Of a DNA stretch of 35,831 nucleotides, positions 7,701-14,400 are shown piece by piece. The notes under the pieces are model-generated. The model saw only the letters and a program-made list of their open reading frames with translations, was not told the DNA's origin and searched no databases. Position numbers and translations under genes: made by a program. Position 1 is the stretch's first letter. Every line of letters starts with the position of its first letter. Source of the DNA: DASUXA01 sp036378155. GTDB lineage: Bacteria; Actinomycetota; Actinomycetes; Mycobacteriales; Micromonosporaceae. The stretch covers positions 1 to 35,831 of the forward strand of contig DASUXA010000079.1 of assembly GCA_036378155.1 (NCBI GenBank). The letters run 5' to 3'.

Positions 7701-10700
7701 GGCGAGATCACCTTCGTCCGGTTGCCGACCTGGTCGTACTCGTACTTCGTGACGGCGTACTCGAGCACTCCGCCGCCGGTGTCGCGACGGGGCACCTTCA
7801 CCTCGATCTGCTTGCCGCGAGCGTCGTAGCTGATCGTCGTCCGGTTGCCCGCCCGGTCGGTCTGGGCGATCACGAGACCGTCCTTGTCGTACTCCTTGGT
7901 CGCGGTCTTGCCGGTCGCGTCGGTCACGGTGGTACGCCGGTGCGCGGCGTCGTAGCCGAAGGTCTCGGTGTAGTCCGAGGTGTCGGCGGTGGCGTTCTTA
8001 CGCGGGTCGACCAGACGCACCATGTTGCCGACGTTGTCGTACGAGTAGGTGGTCACGCCGCCCTTGGCGTCGGTCACCGAGGTGAGCTCGTAGATCGCGT
8101 CGTACCCGTAGCTGGTGCTGTGGTCGTTCGGGTCGTCGGTGGTCAGCGTGCCGAGTGGGTCGGTGCGTCGCAGCACGTTACCGACCTTGTCGTAGGTGTA
8201 CGTGGTGACCCGGTCGGGATCGCCGCTGGCGTGTTTCGGCTCGGTCGCCGAGATCATGCGGTCGTTCTCGTCGAAGGTGTAGGTGCGTACCGCTCCGTTG
8301 GGCGCGGTCGACGTGGTGACGTTGTCGTTGGCGTCGTACACCGGCGCCGGCGTGACGATGTAGACGCCGTTCGCCTGGTCCTTGGGTACCTTCCGGTCGA
8401 GCGGTCGACCGAAGATGTCGTAGCTGTACGTCGAGGTCTTGCCGAGCGGGTCGGTGACCGACGTGACGTGACCCCAGGTGTCGTACGCCGTGTTCGTGTC
8501 GTGGTTCAGCGCGTCCGTGGTGGTCTGCGGGTACCCGTTGGAGTCGAAGTTCGAGTACCTGGTGGTGTGACCGTTGGCGTCGGTGGCGGTCTGCACCTGC
8601 CCGTAGCTGTCGTAGGTGTAGGTGGTGGTGTAGTCGCCGGCGGTGCTGGTCGCGGTGCCGTCCGGGTCGGTGACCGAGGTGAGGTTGCCGACCGGGTCGT
8701 ACCCGAACGCCCACTGCCGCCCCTCGGGGCTGGTCTTGGTGGCGAGGTCCGCGATGTGCCCGTTCAACCCCGTGGCGTAGGTCATCCGGGTCGCCGGCCA
8801 GCCGTTCTTGACCGCTTCGGCGTCCTGGACGGTCAACGGGTAGCCGGTGTTCGCGTCGTAGGTGTACCTGGTGATCGCGCCGTTGTCCTCGGTGAGTTGG
8901 GTGACGTTGTTGTCCGCGTCCCACCCGAGGCTGGTGGTCTGGTTCAGCGCGTTGACCATCGAGGTGGGTCGCCCGTACCCGTCGGTGGTGTAGGTCGACG
9001 TGTGGTTCTCCGGGTCGGTGACCGCGGTCTGGATGGTGGAGCCTGAGGTGCCGTCCGGGTCGGTGTAGGCGAAGGTGGACACCCCGCCGATCCGGCTGGT
9101 GATGGTGTCGACCCACCAGTGGAACTGCGGGTCCGCCGGCGGGTCGTAGTACGCCAGGCTCGTCGAGTTGCCGCGCGGGTCGGTGACCTTGACCAGCTTG
9201 ACGTTCTTGTTGCCCTGCGTCATGTCGTACGCGAAATTGAACGTCTTCGCGATCGACGTGCCCGCGCCGTCCACCATCCGGGCCATCAGACCCTTGGTGG
9301 TGTACGTGAACGTGATGGTCCGCCCGCCCACATCGGTGATCGACTTGACCTGGTCGATGATCTTCGGGTTGGTCAGGTTGCTGTCGTTGACCAGGTTGCC
9401 GGCGTCGTCGATGTACGAGTAGCTGTCGCCCTTGGCGTAGTACGTCAGGTTCAGCGTCCGACGTCCGGACGGGTCGGTGATGTACTGCAGGAACTTGATC
9501 GGCTCGTTGTTCGACTTACGCGAGGCGTAGGTGAACGTCTGGGTGTTGTTGCCGGTGTGGTCCACCACCGCCGACGGGTAGCCGTCGGAGTCGAAGAAGA
9601 ACTGGGTGCGGTCCGGCGCGGTCATCACCCACGCCCGACTCGGGTCTCCGGCACCGCTGTTCTTCTGCAGGTACAGGTGCACCCCCGCCGGGTGGTCGTA
9701 GTCCCACAGCGACGTGTCCGTCGAGTTGTGCTTGTTCAGCGAGAACACGTGCGTGGTGCCGTCGCCGTCGGTCAGCCGTACCTCGGTCGGCCAGTCCTGC
9801 CCCGGCGGGTGGAACCGCAACGGCGACCCCAACCGGGACAGCGTCGACGCGGACAGCGACCAGCCGTAGCCCATCGACGAATCGGTGGTGTCCAGGCTGT
9901 TGTACGTGATCCGCACCGAGGTGGACAGTCCGCGACCGGGGTTGCTGAACGCGTTGTACCCCCACGCTACGTTCCCGGCGTGCCCGTTGACCAGGGCGGT
10001 ACCGCCAGCCCCGGTGGGCACCGTCGAGTACTGGTAGAACTTCTCCATCCCGAGCTGGTCGGAGGTCGGATCCTCCACCACCACCGGCTGGTCCAACGTG
10101 CCGATGCCGGTACTCGACAGCCACGCGCCGGTGGTCTTGTTGTGCAACTCCCACTTCAGCACGTACTCGGTGCGCTTGTTCCCCGAGTCGCTGTTGATCG
10201 GCGTCTTCACCGTCGCGTTCACGTCCACCGCCACGCCGGGCGCGACGTCGGACGGCAGCGGCGTGAACATCTGGTTCCCGCCGGTCGTCACGTCCGTACC
10301 GTCGGGCAGCGCCCAGTGGTACGACAACTCCCAGTCCGCCGCCGACCAGGTGCCCGACGTCGGATTGTTGATCGTGACGGGGATGGTGTACTGGTCGCCG
10401 GGGATCATCCGGATCGACTGGGTGGTCGGCGCGTAGTAGGTGCGCTCGGCGATCGGCTGGGTGTAGGTCACCACCAGCTTCGGCCGGAGCTGCGGCTCGG
10501 CAGCCTCGCTGGACAGGAAGATCGTCCGCTCCGCGGGACCCGCCTCGTCGGCGAGCTTCACCAGGACACCGTGGTTGCTGCTCGGGTCGGCGACCCATCC
10601 CTGCGCCGCCGACGTCACGCCCCAACTGCGCCGCGCGGGGTCGTTGGTGAGCGACGTGAGGCTGTCCGAGACGGTCGCGTCGTAGTCGCCGCCCGCCGTG

Positions 10701-13258
10701 CTCCAGGCGGTACCGGCGGCTGCGCTGTTCCAGGTCGCCGTCGACTGGTCGAAGTCGCGGGTCAGCGCGTGCATCTCATAGCTCGCCGTACCCGGGTTGT
10801 TCGTGCTGACCATCGTGGATTCCCAGAGCGTGACGTACGCGTCCAGCACCTTCGCGTCGGTCGGGATCGACGTGGTGTCGAACTTCACCACCGCGCGGGT
10901 GGTGCCGTAGGTGCTGGAACTGTTGCCGACCATCAGCCAGGGGTGCCCGGCGAGGACGTTCTGGTTGGTCGTCGGCTGTGCCGACGACAGGGTGGTGTCG
11001 GGCGCGCTGCCCTGCAGCACCTGTTCCACCCGCCCGGCGCGCGGCAGCGCGACGATCTGGGTGGGCGACGGGATCAGCGTGCCGTCGCTGGTCTTGACCA
11101 CGACCATGTAGTAGTAGACCTGCCCGAACGGGTCGGTGGAATCCACCGGGGTCGGGGTGGCGGTGGTGTCGGTGAACGAGGTGCGGCTCTTGTCCACGGG
11201 CGCGACCAGCGTCGACGCCGACGGGGTGAACGTCTGGTAGATCGACCGGTGCACCTGGTATTCGACGATGTCGCTACCCGTGTACGCCGACCAGTGCAGC
11301 GCCGCGCCGGTGTCGTAGATCGTGGTGGGCGCGTCCAGCGTCACGCCGGGCTTGCCGTAGTTGACGATCAGCTTCGGGCTGTTCTCGTTCTCGCCGTTGT
11401 AGGCGTACTCGGACGCCTCGTACCGCGGACCGCCGTGCCCGAGCGTCGCCTCGTCGGACGCCTTGAGCATGAACCCGTAGTTCGCGGTGCCGTTCAGCCA
11501 CGACTGCACCAGGTTGGTCACCGGGTACGAGTGCCAGACGTTCGCCTCGTCCGCCTTCTTCACCGCGCCCGCCTTGGTCAGCCGGATCGCGTCGGCGATC
11601 ACCGCGACGCTGCTCGACGCGGTCGAGTCGTCCAGCACCACCTTCTGGCTGGTACCGGCGAGGAAGCCGTACGTGCCCAGGGTCGCCCAGTCCGCGTTGC
11701 CCGGCACCTGCTGGTCGACCTTGGTGTTCTTCGAGCCCCCGTTGTAGTACACCGTGTACGACGCGGCGGTGGACCGGTCCGAGGCGGTCACATAGTGCGC
11801 GTCCACGGTGTAGGTGCCGTCCTCGGGCACATCCGGCACCCAGGTGAACGTGTCGCCCGCCACGTCGTCCTTGTTGTAGCGGTAGGTCTTGTCGATGCCG
11901 TACTGGGTCAGCGTGCTGCCCGACGCCGGCCACGACCCCTTCATCGCGATCTTCGCGGAATCGGTGTCGTCCACGGTCACCACCGTCGCCGCGCCGGTAC
12001 CCATCGCCGTGTTGATGCTGCTCCAGGTGACGGTCGACTGGTCCCACGCGGCGGTGACCTGCCGCGCCTCCATCGGCACGTCGTACGAACTGGTGACGAA
12101 GTCCTGGTCGAAGTACATCTGCAACGACGCCGAGTCGATCGTGGTGTTCGCCGGGATCGTGGACAGGTCGAACTTCACCAGGCTGCGGGCGACGCCGGTG
12201 TTCGTGGTACCCACCGACAGCCGCCAGTTGCCGTCGTAGTTGCCGGTCGGGTCGTCGCTGATGATCATCGCGTCCTGCGACTGGGACACCGTCGGCTGGA
12301 TCTTGATGGTGGGGTCGATCGTCACCGGGTACACCCGATGCGGGTCGGTCAGCCAGCCACGGTCCGCGTCCACGTCGATCGTGAACGCGCCGTCCCGCGC
12401 CGGGTGCAGCGTCTGGGTCACCTTGCGAGTGAACGAGTACCCGTACGGCGAGGCGGCGTCCTCGTGACTATCCGTCATGAACGGCGCCGGCATCACCAGC
12501 AGCACCCGGTCGTCCTCCGGGGACCGGAACTCGATCGCCCCGTCCTTGCGCTGCGACACCCTCAGGTCACCGGCGTCCAGAGTGAACGTCAACGACGAGG
12601 GCGCCGACGCGTCCCGCAGCACCAACCGCTCCTTCAACGCCTGCGTGGTCACCTGGTACGACACGTCCAGCCCGGACGCGAGCCCGGCGTAGGTCACGGT
12701 GTCCTTGCTGACCGTGGGGCTCAGCCGACCGACCGTGCCGGCGATGCCCATGCTCACCGTCCGCCCCGCGAGTTCGAAGCGCACCAACTGGTCGGCCGAC
12801 ACCCCGAATCGGCTGGTGAACGTGTTGCTCACGTTCGCGAACGCGTAGCCTGCCGTGCGGTCCGGCTTGACGGTGGTGTCGATCGGCTGCCACCGCCCGG
12901 AGCTGTCGCGGTAGAACCGCGGCGTCGCCGACACCTCCGCCTGCAGCCGACCGTCGGACATCTGGAACACGCGGGTCGTCGCGGTCCGCCGGTCGGTCAG
13001 CTCCTTCACGCGGGTCGCGGGCTTGCGCGGCTGCCCGGTCGGCGGATGCTGGTTCCGCGCGAGGCTGATATGCCCGGCGGTCTCCGGAGCCGGACGGGCG
13101 CCGCCCACCAGATCGGACAACGCCTTCGTCAGACCGGTCCGCCACCCCTGCCCGATCGCGAATGGCGACCCCTGCGGGCGGAGCGCGACGCCGGTGACGA
13201 CCGACAGCCCGACCACGATGCCGAGGAAACCGATCAGCAGACGACGGGCATACCCCAT
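4709..13258 (-). CDS. Giant secreted RHS/YD-repeat polymorphic toxin with C-terminal REase-fold nuclease-like domain
   Basis: A 2849-aa protein. ATG at 13258 has GGGGAG five bases upstream. Order, rough residues: N-terminal membrane/signal segment 5-27; DNRLRE-type domain about 320-430; golvesin/Xly-like beta domain about 435-560; fibronectin-like and second DNRLRE about 570-940; CARDB/NEW3-like about 950-1040; YD repeats about 1150-2580, interrupted by a second golvesin-like domain near 1995-2125; RHS core (GFRDYDPHLNRFLTRD) near 2570; junction ELDGHD at 2611-2616. The variable tail has ADIIFW (D2672) and WEIKP (E2685, K2687), then QLQRYI, a PD-(D/E)XK nuclease pattern. An unusual TPTPVPVPVPVP linker (about 2761-2781) and a hydrophobic helix (2793-2815) follow. 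RHS barrels encapsulate such toxins. Nuclease activity is inferred. Confidence 0.9.
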   Translation of the reverse strand: MGYARRLLIGFLGIVVGLSVVTGVALRPQGSPFAIGQGWRTGLTKALSDLVGGARPAPETAGHISLARNQHPPTGQPRKPATRVKELTDRRTATTRVFQMSDGRLQAEVSATPRFYRDSSGRWQPIDTTVKPDRTAGYAFANVSNTFTSRFGVSADQLVRFELAGRTVSMGIAGTVGRLSPTVSKDTVTYAGLASGLDVSYQVTTQALKERLVLRDASAPSSLTFTLDAGDLRVSQRKDGAIEFRSPEDDRVLLVMPAPFMTDSHEDAASPYGYSFTRKVTQTLHPARDGAFTIDVDADRGWLTDPHRVYPVTIDPTIKIQPTVSQSQDAMIISDDPTGNYDGNWRLSVGTTNTGVARSLVKFDLSTIPANTTIDSASLQMYFDQDFVTSSYDVPMEARQVTAAWDQSTVTWSSINTAMGTGAATVVTVDDTDSAKIAMKGSWPASGSTLTQYGIDKTYRYNKDDVAGDTFTWVPDVPEDGTYTVDAHYVTASDRSTAASYTVYYNGGSKNTKVDQQVPGNADWATLGTYGFLAGTSQKVVLDDSTASSSVAVIADAIRLTKAGAVKKADEANVWHSYPVTNLVQSWLNGTANYGFMLKASDEATLGHGGPRYEASEYAYNGENENSPKLIVNYGKPGVTLDAPTTIYDTGAALHWSAYTGSDIVEYQVHRSIYQTFTPSASTLVAPVDKSRTSFTDTTATPTPVDSTDPFGQVYYYMVVVKTSDGTLIPSPTQIVALPRAGRVEQVLQGSAPDTTLSSAQPTTNQNVLAGHPWLMVGNSSSTYGTTRAVVKFDTTSIPTDAKVLDAYVTLWESTMVSTNNPGTASYEMHALTRDFDQSTATWNSAAAGTAWSTAGGDYDATVSDSLTSLTNDPARRSWGVTSAAQGWVADPSSNHGVLVKLADEAGPAERTIFLSSEAAEPQLRPKLVVTYTQPIAERTYYAPTTQSIRMIPGDQYTIPVTINNPTSGTWSAADWELSYHWALPDGTDVTTGGNQMFTPLPSDVAPGVAVDVNATVKTPINSDSGNKRTEYVLKWELHNKTTGAWLSSTGIGTLDQPVVVEDPTSDQLGMEKFYQYSTVPTGAGGTALVNGHAGNVAWGYNAFSNPGRGLSTSVRITYNSLDTTDSSMGYGWSLSASTLSRLGSPLRFHPPGQDWPTEVRLTDGDGTTHVFSLNKHNSTDTSLWDYDHPAGVHLYLQKNSGAGDPSRAWVMTAPDRTQFFFDSDGYPSAVVDHTGNNTQTFTYASRKSNNEPIKFLQYITDPSGRRTLNLTYYAKGDSYSYIDDAGNLVNDSNLTNPKIIDQVKSITDVGGRTITFTYTTKGLMARMVDGAGTSIAKTFNFAYDMTQGNKNVKLVKVTDPRGNSTSLAYYDPPADPQFHWWVDTITSRIGGVSTFAYTDPDGTSGSTIQTAVTDPENHTSTYTTDGYGRPTSMVNALNQTTSLGWDADNNVTQLTEDNGAITRYTYDANTGYPLTVQDAEAVKNGWPATRMTYATGLNGHIADLATKTSPEGRQWAFGYDPVGNLTSVTDPDGTATSTAGDYTTTYTYDSYGQVQTATDANGHTTRYSNFDSNGYPQTTTDALNHDTNTAYDTWGHVTSVTDPLGKTSTYSYDIFGRPLDRKVPKDQANGVYIVTPAPVYDANDNVTTSTAPNGAVRTYTFDENDRMISATEPKHASGDPDRVTTYTYDKVGNVLRRTDPLGTLTTDDPNDHSTSYGYDAIYELTSVTDAKGGVTTYSYDNVGNMVRLVDPRKNATADTSDYTETFGYDAAHRRTTVTDATGKTATKEYDKDGLVIAQTDRAGNRTTISYDARGKQIEVKVPRRDTGGGVLEYAVTKYEYDQVGNRTKVISPRGTATSTADDFTQTTVYDELNRVAEQDSAYDAGDSRYNTPDKTFRSYDAAGHLVKVSAPPSNGQTVRNDTTYTYFDNGWIATSTDPWDIVTSYDYDELGDQTLRKVSAADGSTSRTQTWSFYPDGKLSARTDSGVPVGLTVVVVDNSDTQNVAATGTWSRSSTQTGYYGYDYASHAAGAGSESFTWTLNVTQAGTYQVYVRYPQGTATNAGYTITSSGGASTTRTVDQTRNAGTWVSLGSYSFDEGNSQTIRLTDAANGTVNADAVKLVRDNSGDVDNEQKDYTYGYDAEDNMTSIHDNSSGALVDDYAVAYDTLDQVARVTESRSGTTKHTTTFSYDENGNVTGRTHDSEVDTYTYDVLDLLSKVSNATSASDPNPKVTTYTYTPVGQTAHETKANGNTVDYEYFLDGALRHQIEKKSDGTVVSEHTYAYDLNDNRTSDTSKVMNADDHSAYINRVATYTYTPRDQVATVTRTDPGNGSQVGSESYVYDANSNVVSQTVDGTTTTSTYDRNRLLSATRGGVVSSYNYDPYGRLDTVTAAGQIVDRFVYDGFDRVVEERTQSTTTDKTYDPLDRTATKTEHAGTSNAKTTTYAYLGLTDQLLNESSGGKTTRTYRYSPFGDRLSQTKTNSDGTTEDAYYGYNGHDDVETLTDSSGATKSTYGYTAYGSDDSTSFTGVDKPDPQDPTKETYNPYRFNAKRWDSATGDYDMGFRDYDPHLNRFLTRDAYNGALADMHLAADPWTGNRYSFAGGNPVTGIELDGHDVRHDAALLATAAEIESWAMATGTNGYVTTDVGPGGHTANKIPGGASDGSGGPGYADIIFWGDDVVYIWEIKPNTEYGRTKGPGQLQRYIQKLQEDLAKKGDHRKVMAGPAMPRVGNVPTPTGPIDVWSKGPGMRYYGSSRNKPTQPTPTPVPVPVPVPVPQPQTQSQPSDDGFHMPGWVAPVGGGALIVGGLLLGGGTLVEDFFSGGAGIADDPISFAGAGSMIRSGWGLLFG
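4930..4975 (-). repeat. Pro-Val dipeptide repeat coding segment
   Basis: A run of ACCGGN hexamer-like units encodes alternating Pro-Val (and Pro-Thr) between the nuclease-like domain and the terminal membrane helix of the RHS protein. It probably forms a stiff extended spacer. Confidence 0.7.
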
Positions 13259-13291
13259 GACCACTCCCCAGGACAGACATCGACAGTCCGC

Positions 13292-13335
13292 ACTGTATGG
13301 GGGCGAGATACAACGCATATACATGCCGACATACA
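13292..13335 (-). promoter_or_regulatory. Predicted SARP-controlled promoter of the RHS toxin gene
   Basis: Reading the minus strand, three direct heptamers TGTATGT (13335-13329), TGTATAT (13323-13317) and TGTATCT (13312-13306) share the pattern TGTATNT, with 5- and 4-bp gaps, so periods of 12 and 11 bp. A -10-like TACAGT (13297-13292) begins exactly 8 bp after the last heptamer. SARP activators are known to bind heptamer direct repeats with 11-bp periodicity whose last copy lies 8 bp before the -10. The SARP gene begins about 115 bp away, divergently. Transcription would start near 13285 and give a leader of about 27 nt. Confidence 0.65.
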
Positions 13336-13369
13336 CCGCTGTGTCCCGAGCGATCCGCCTCATAATCGC

Positions 13370-13399
13370 TTGTCCGGATCGACGGAGCTCCACTACGTT
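13370..13399 (+). promoter_or_regulatory. Predicted promoter of the SARP gene
   Basis: TTGTCC (13370-13375) and TACGTT (13394-13399) are separated by 18 bp and fit a housekeeping sigma factor. The start would be near 13406, about 45 nt before the ATG. It does not overlap the heptamer repeats of the divergent toxin promoter. Confidence 0.45.
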
Positions 13400-13450
13400 G
13401 GCGGTGCGCCACCCCGTGGCGCAGCGATACCTGCCGACGGGGAGGACGGG

Positions 13451-14242
13451 ATGTCGCTCGGTTTCCGGCTGTTGGGGACGGTGGAACTGACTCGGTCCGG
13501 CGACCCCGTGCCGTTCGGCCCGGCGAAGGCGAGGGCCCTGCTCGCGGCGCTCGTGTTCGAGCCGAACCGCCTGGTACCACTGAGCCGGCTCATCGAAGCG
13601 GTGTGGTCCGGTCCCCCGCCCCGCTCGGCGGTGGCGAACCTGCGCACGTACGCGCACGGACTACGACGCGCGGTCGCCGACCGCCTGACGTCGCGCAGCG
13701 GCGCGTACAAGCTGACCGTCAAGCCCGGCGAAGCCGACGTCGACGTGTTCCGGACGCTGGTCGAGAACGGCAGGTCCGCGCTGCGAGCCGGCGACGCCGA
13801 CCGGTCGGTACAGGCGATCGAGGAGGCGCTGCGCCTGTGGCGGGGACCCGCCGGTCACGGTCTGCCCACCGGCACCAGCCTCGACCCGCACTTCGCGGCG
13901 CTCACCAACGAGCGACTCAACGCGATGGAAGACCTGGTCGACGCGCGTCTGGCCCTCGGCGACCACGCCCGCGTCCTCGCCGGGATCAGCGCGCTGCTCG
14001 CCCATCACCCGCTGCGCGAGCGCGCCTGGGGCCAGCTGATGCTGGCGTTGTACCGGTCGGGCGATGTCGCGGGCGCCCTGGCCGCGTATGCGGACGCGCG
14101 CAAGACGATCCGCGAGCAGCTGGGCATCGAACCCGCTCCGCAACTCGCCACGCTGCACCGCGCGATCCTCGACCACCGGGTCGAGTCGCGACCCGCGCCC
14201 GCCTGGACCGCCACCGGCACCGGCACCGGCAGCAACCCGTAG
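13451..14242 (+). CDS. SARP-family transcriptional activator (OmpR-type winged helix plus BTAD)
   Basis: A 263-aa small SARP. The N-terminal winged-helix domain (FRLLGTVELTRSGDPVPFG, then KARALLAALVFEPNRLVP and SRLIEAVW) spans about residues 1-90. The bacterial transcriptional activation domain follows, with its helical DVDVFRTLVENGR, ALRLWRG and ERLNAMEDLVDARLALGDH segments and the PLRERAWGQLMLALYRSGD motif to about 250. No NB-ARC or TPR extension, so it is the short class. ATG at 13451 has GGGGAGG five bases upstream; upstream in-frame codons lie inside the divergent toxin gene and are not used. SARPs typically activate secondary-metabolite clusters; here the only nearby promoter with matching heptamer repeats is that of the RHS toxin, so it is probably a local activator. 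Confidence 0.9.
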   Translation: MSLGFRLLGTVELTRSGDPVPFGPAKARALLAALVFEPNRLVPLSRLIEAVWSGPPPRSAVANLRTYAHGLRRAVADRLTSRSGAYKLTVKPGEADVDVFRTLVENGRSALRAGDADRSVQAIEEALRLWRGPAGHGLPTGTSLDPHFAALTNERLNAMEDLVDARLALGDHARVLAGISALLAHHPLRERAWGQLMLALYRSGDVAGALAAYADARKTIREQLGIEPAPQLATLHRAILDHRVESRPAPAWTATGTGTGSNP

Positions 14243-14400
14243 ACCACCGGCGACCGGGTGCCGTCGCCGGCAGCACGTCGTACAGCCGCCTCGATGTACA
14301 GCGCGCCGCGACCGGGTCACGCCGTCGCGTGGCGGACCGCCCGCCCCCGGCTTACGCTCCAGTCACCATTCAGTGATCTACGTCGATCGGAAGTGGTGAC

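Noticed and set aside
4658..9046. Very long open frame (1462 codons) on the plus strand opposite the RHS gene
   Set aside because: It is Val/Arg/Gly-rich with no recognisable domain, lies antisense to a well-supported RHS protein, and is a by-product of high GC and YD-repeat codon periodicity.
9119..13450. Upstream extension of the SARP reading frame through the RHS gene
   Set aside because: The SARP domain begins at the ATG at 13451 with a good ribosome site; the frame before it is antisense to RHS and low complexity.
13258..13657. N-terminal extension of the RHS protein upstream of 13258
   Set aside because: It would cross the promoter heptamers and the SARP start; ATG 13258 has a Shine-Dalgarno and begins a signal-like segment.
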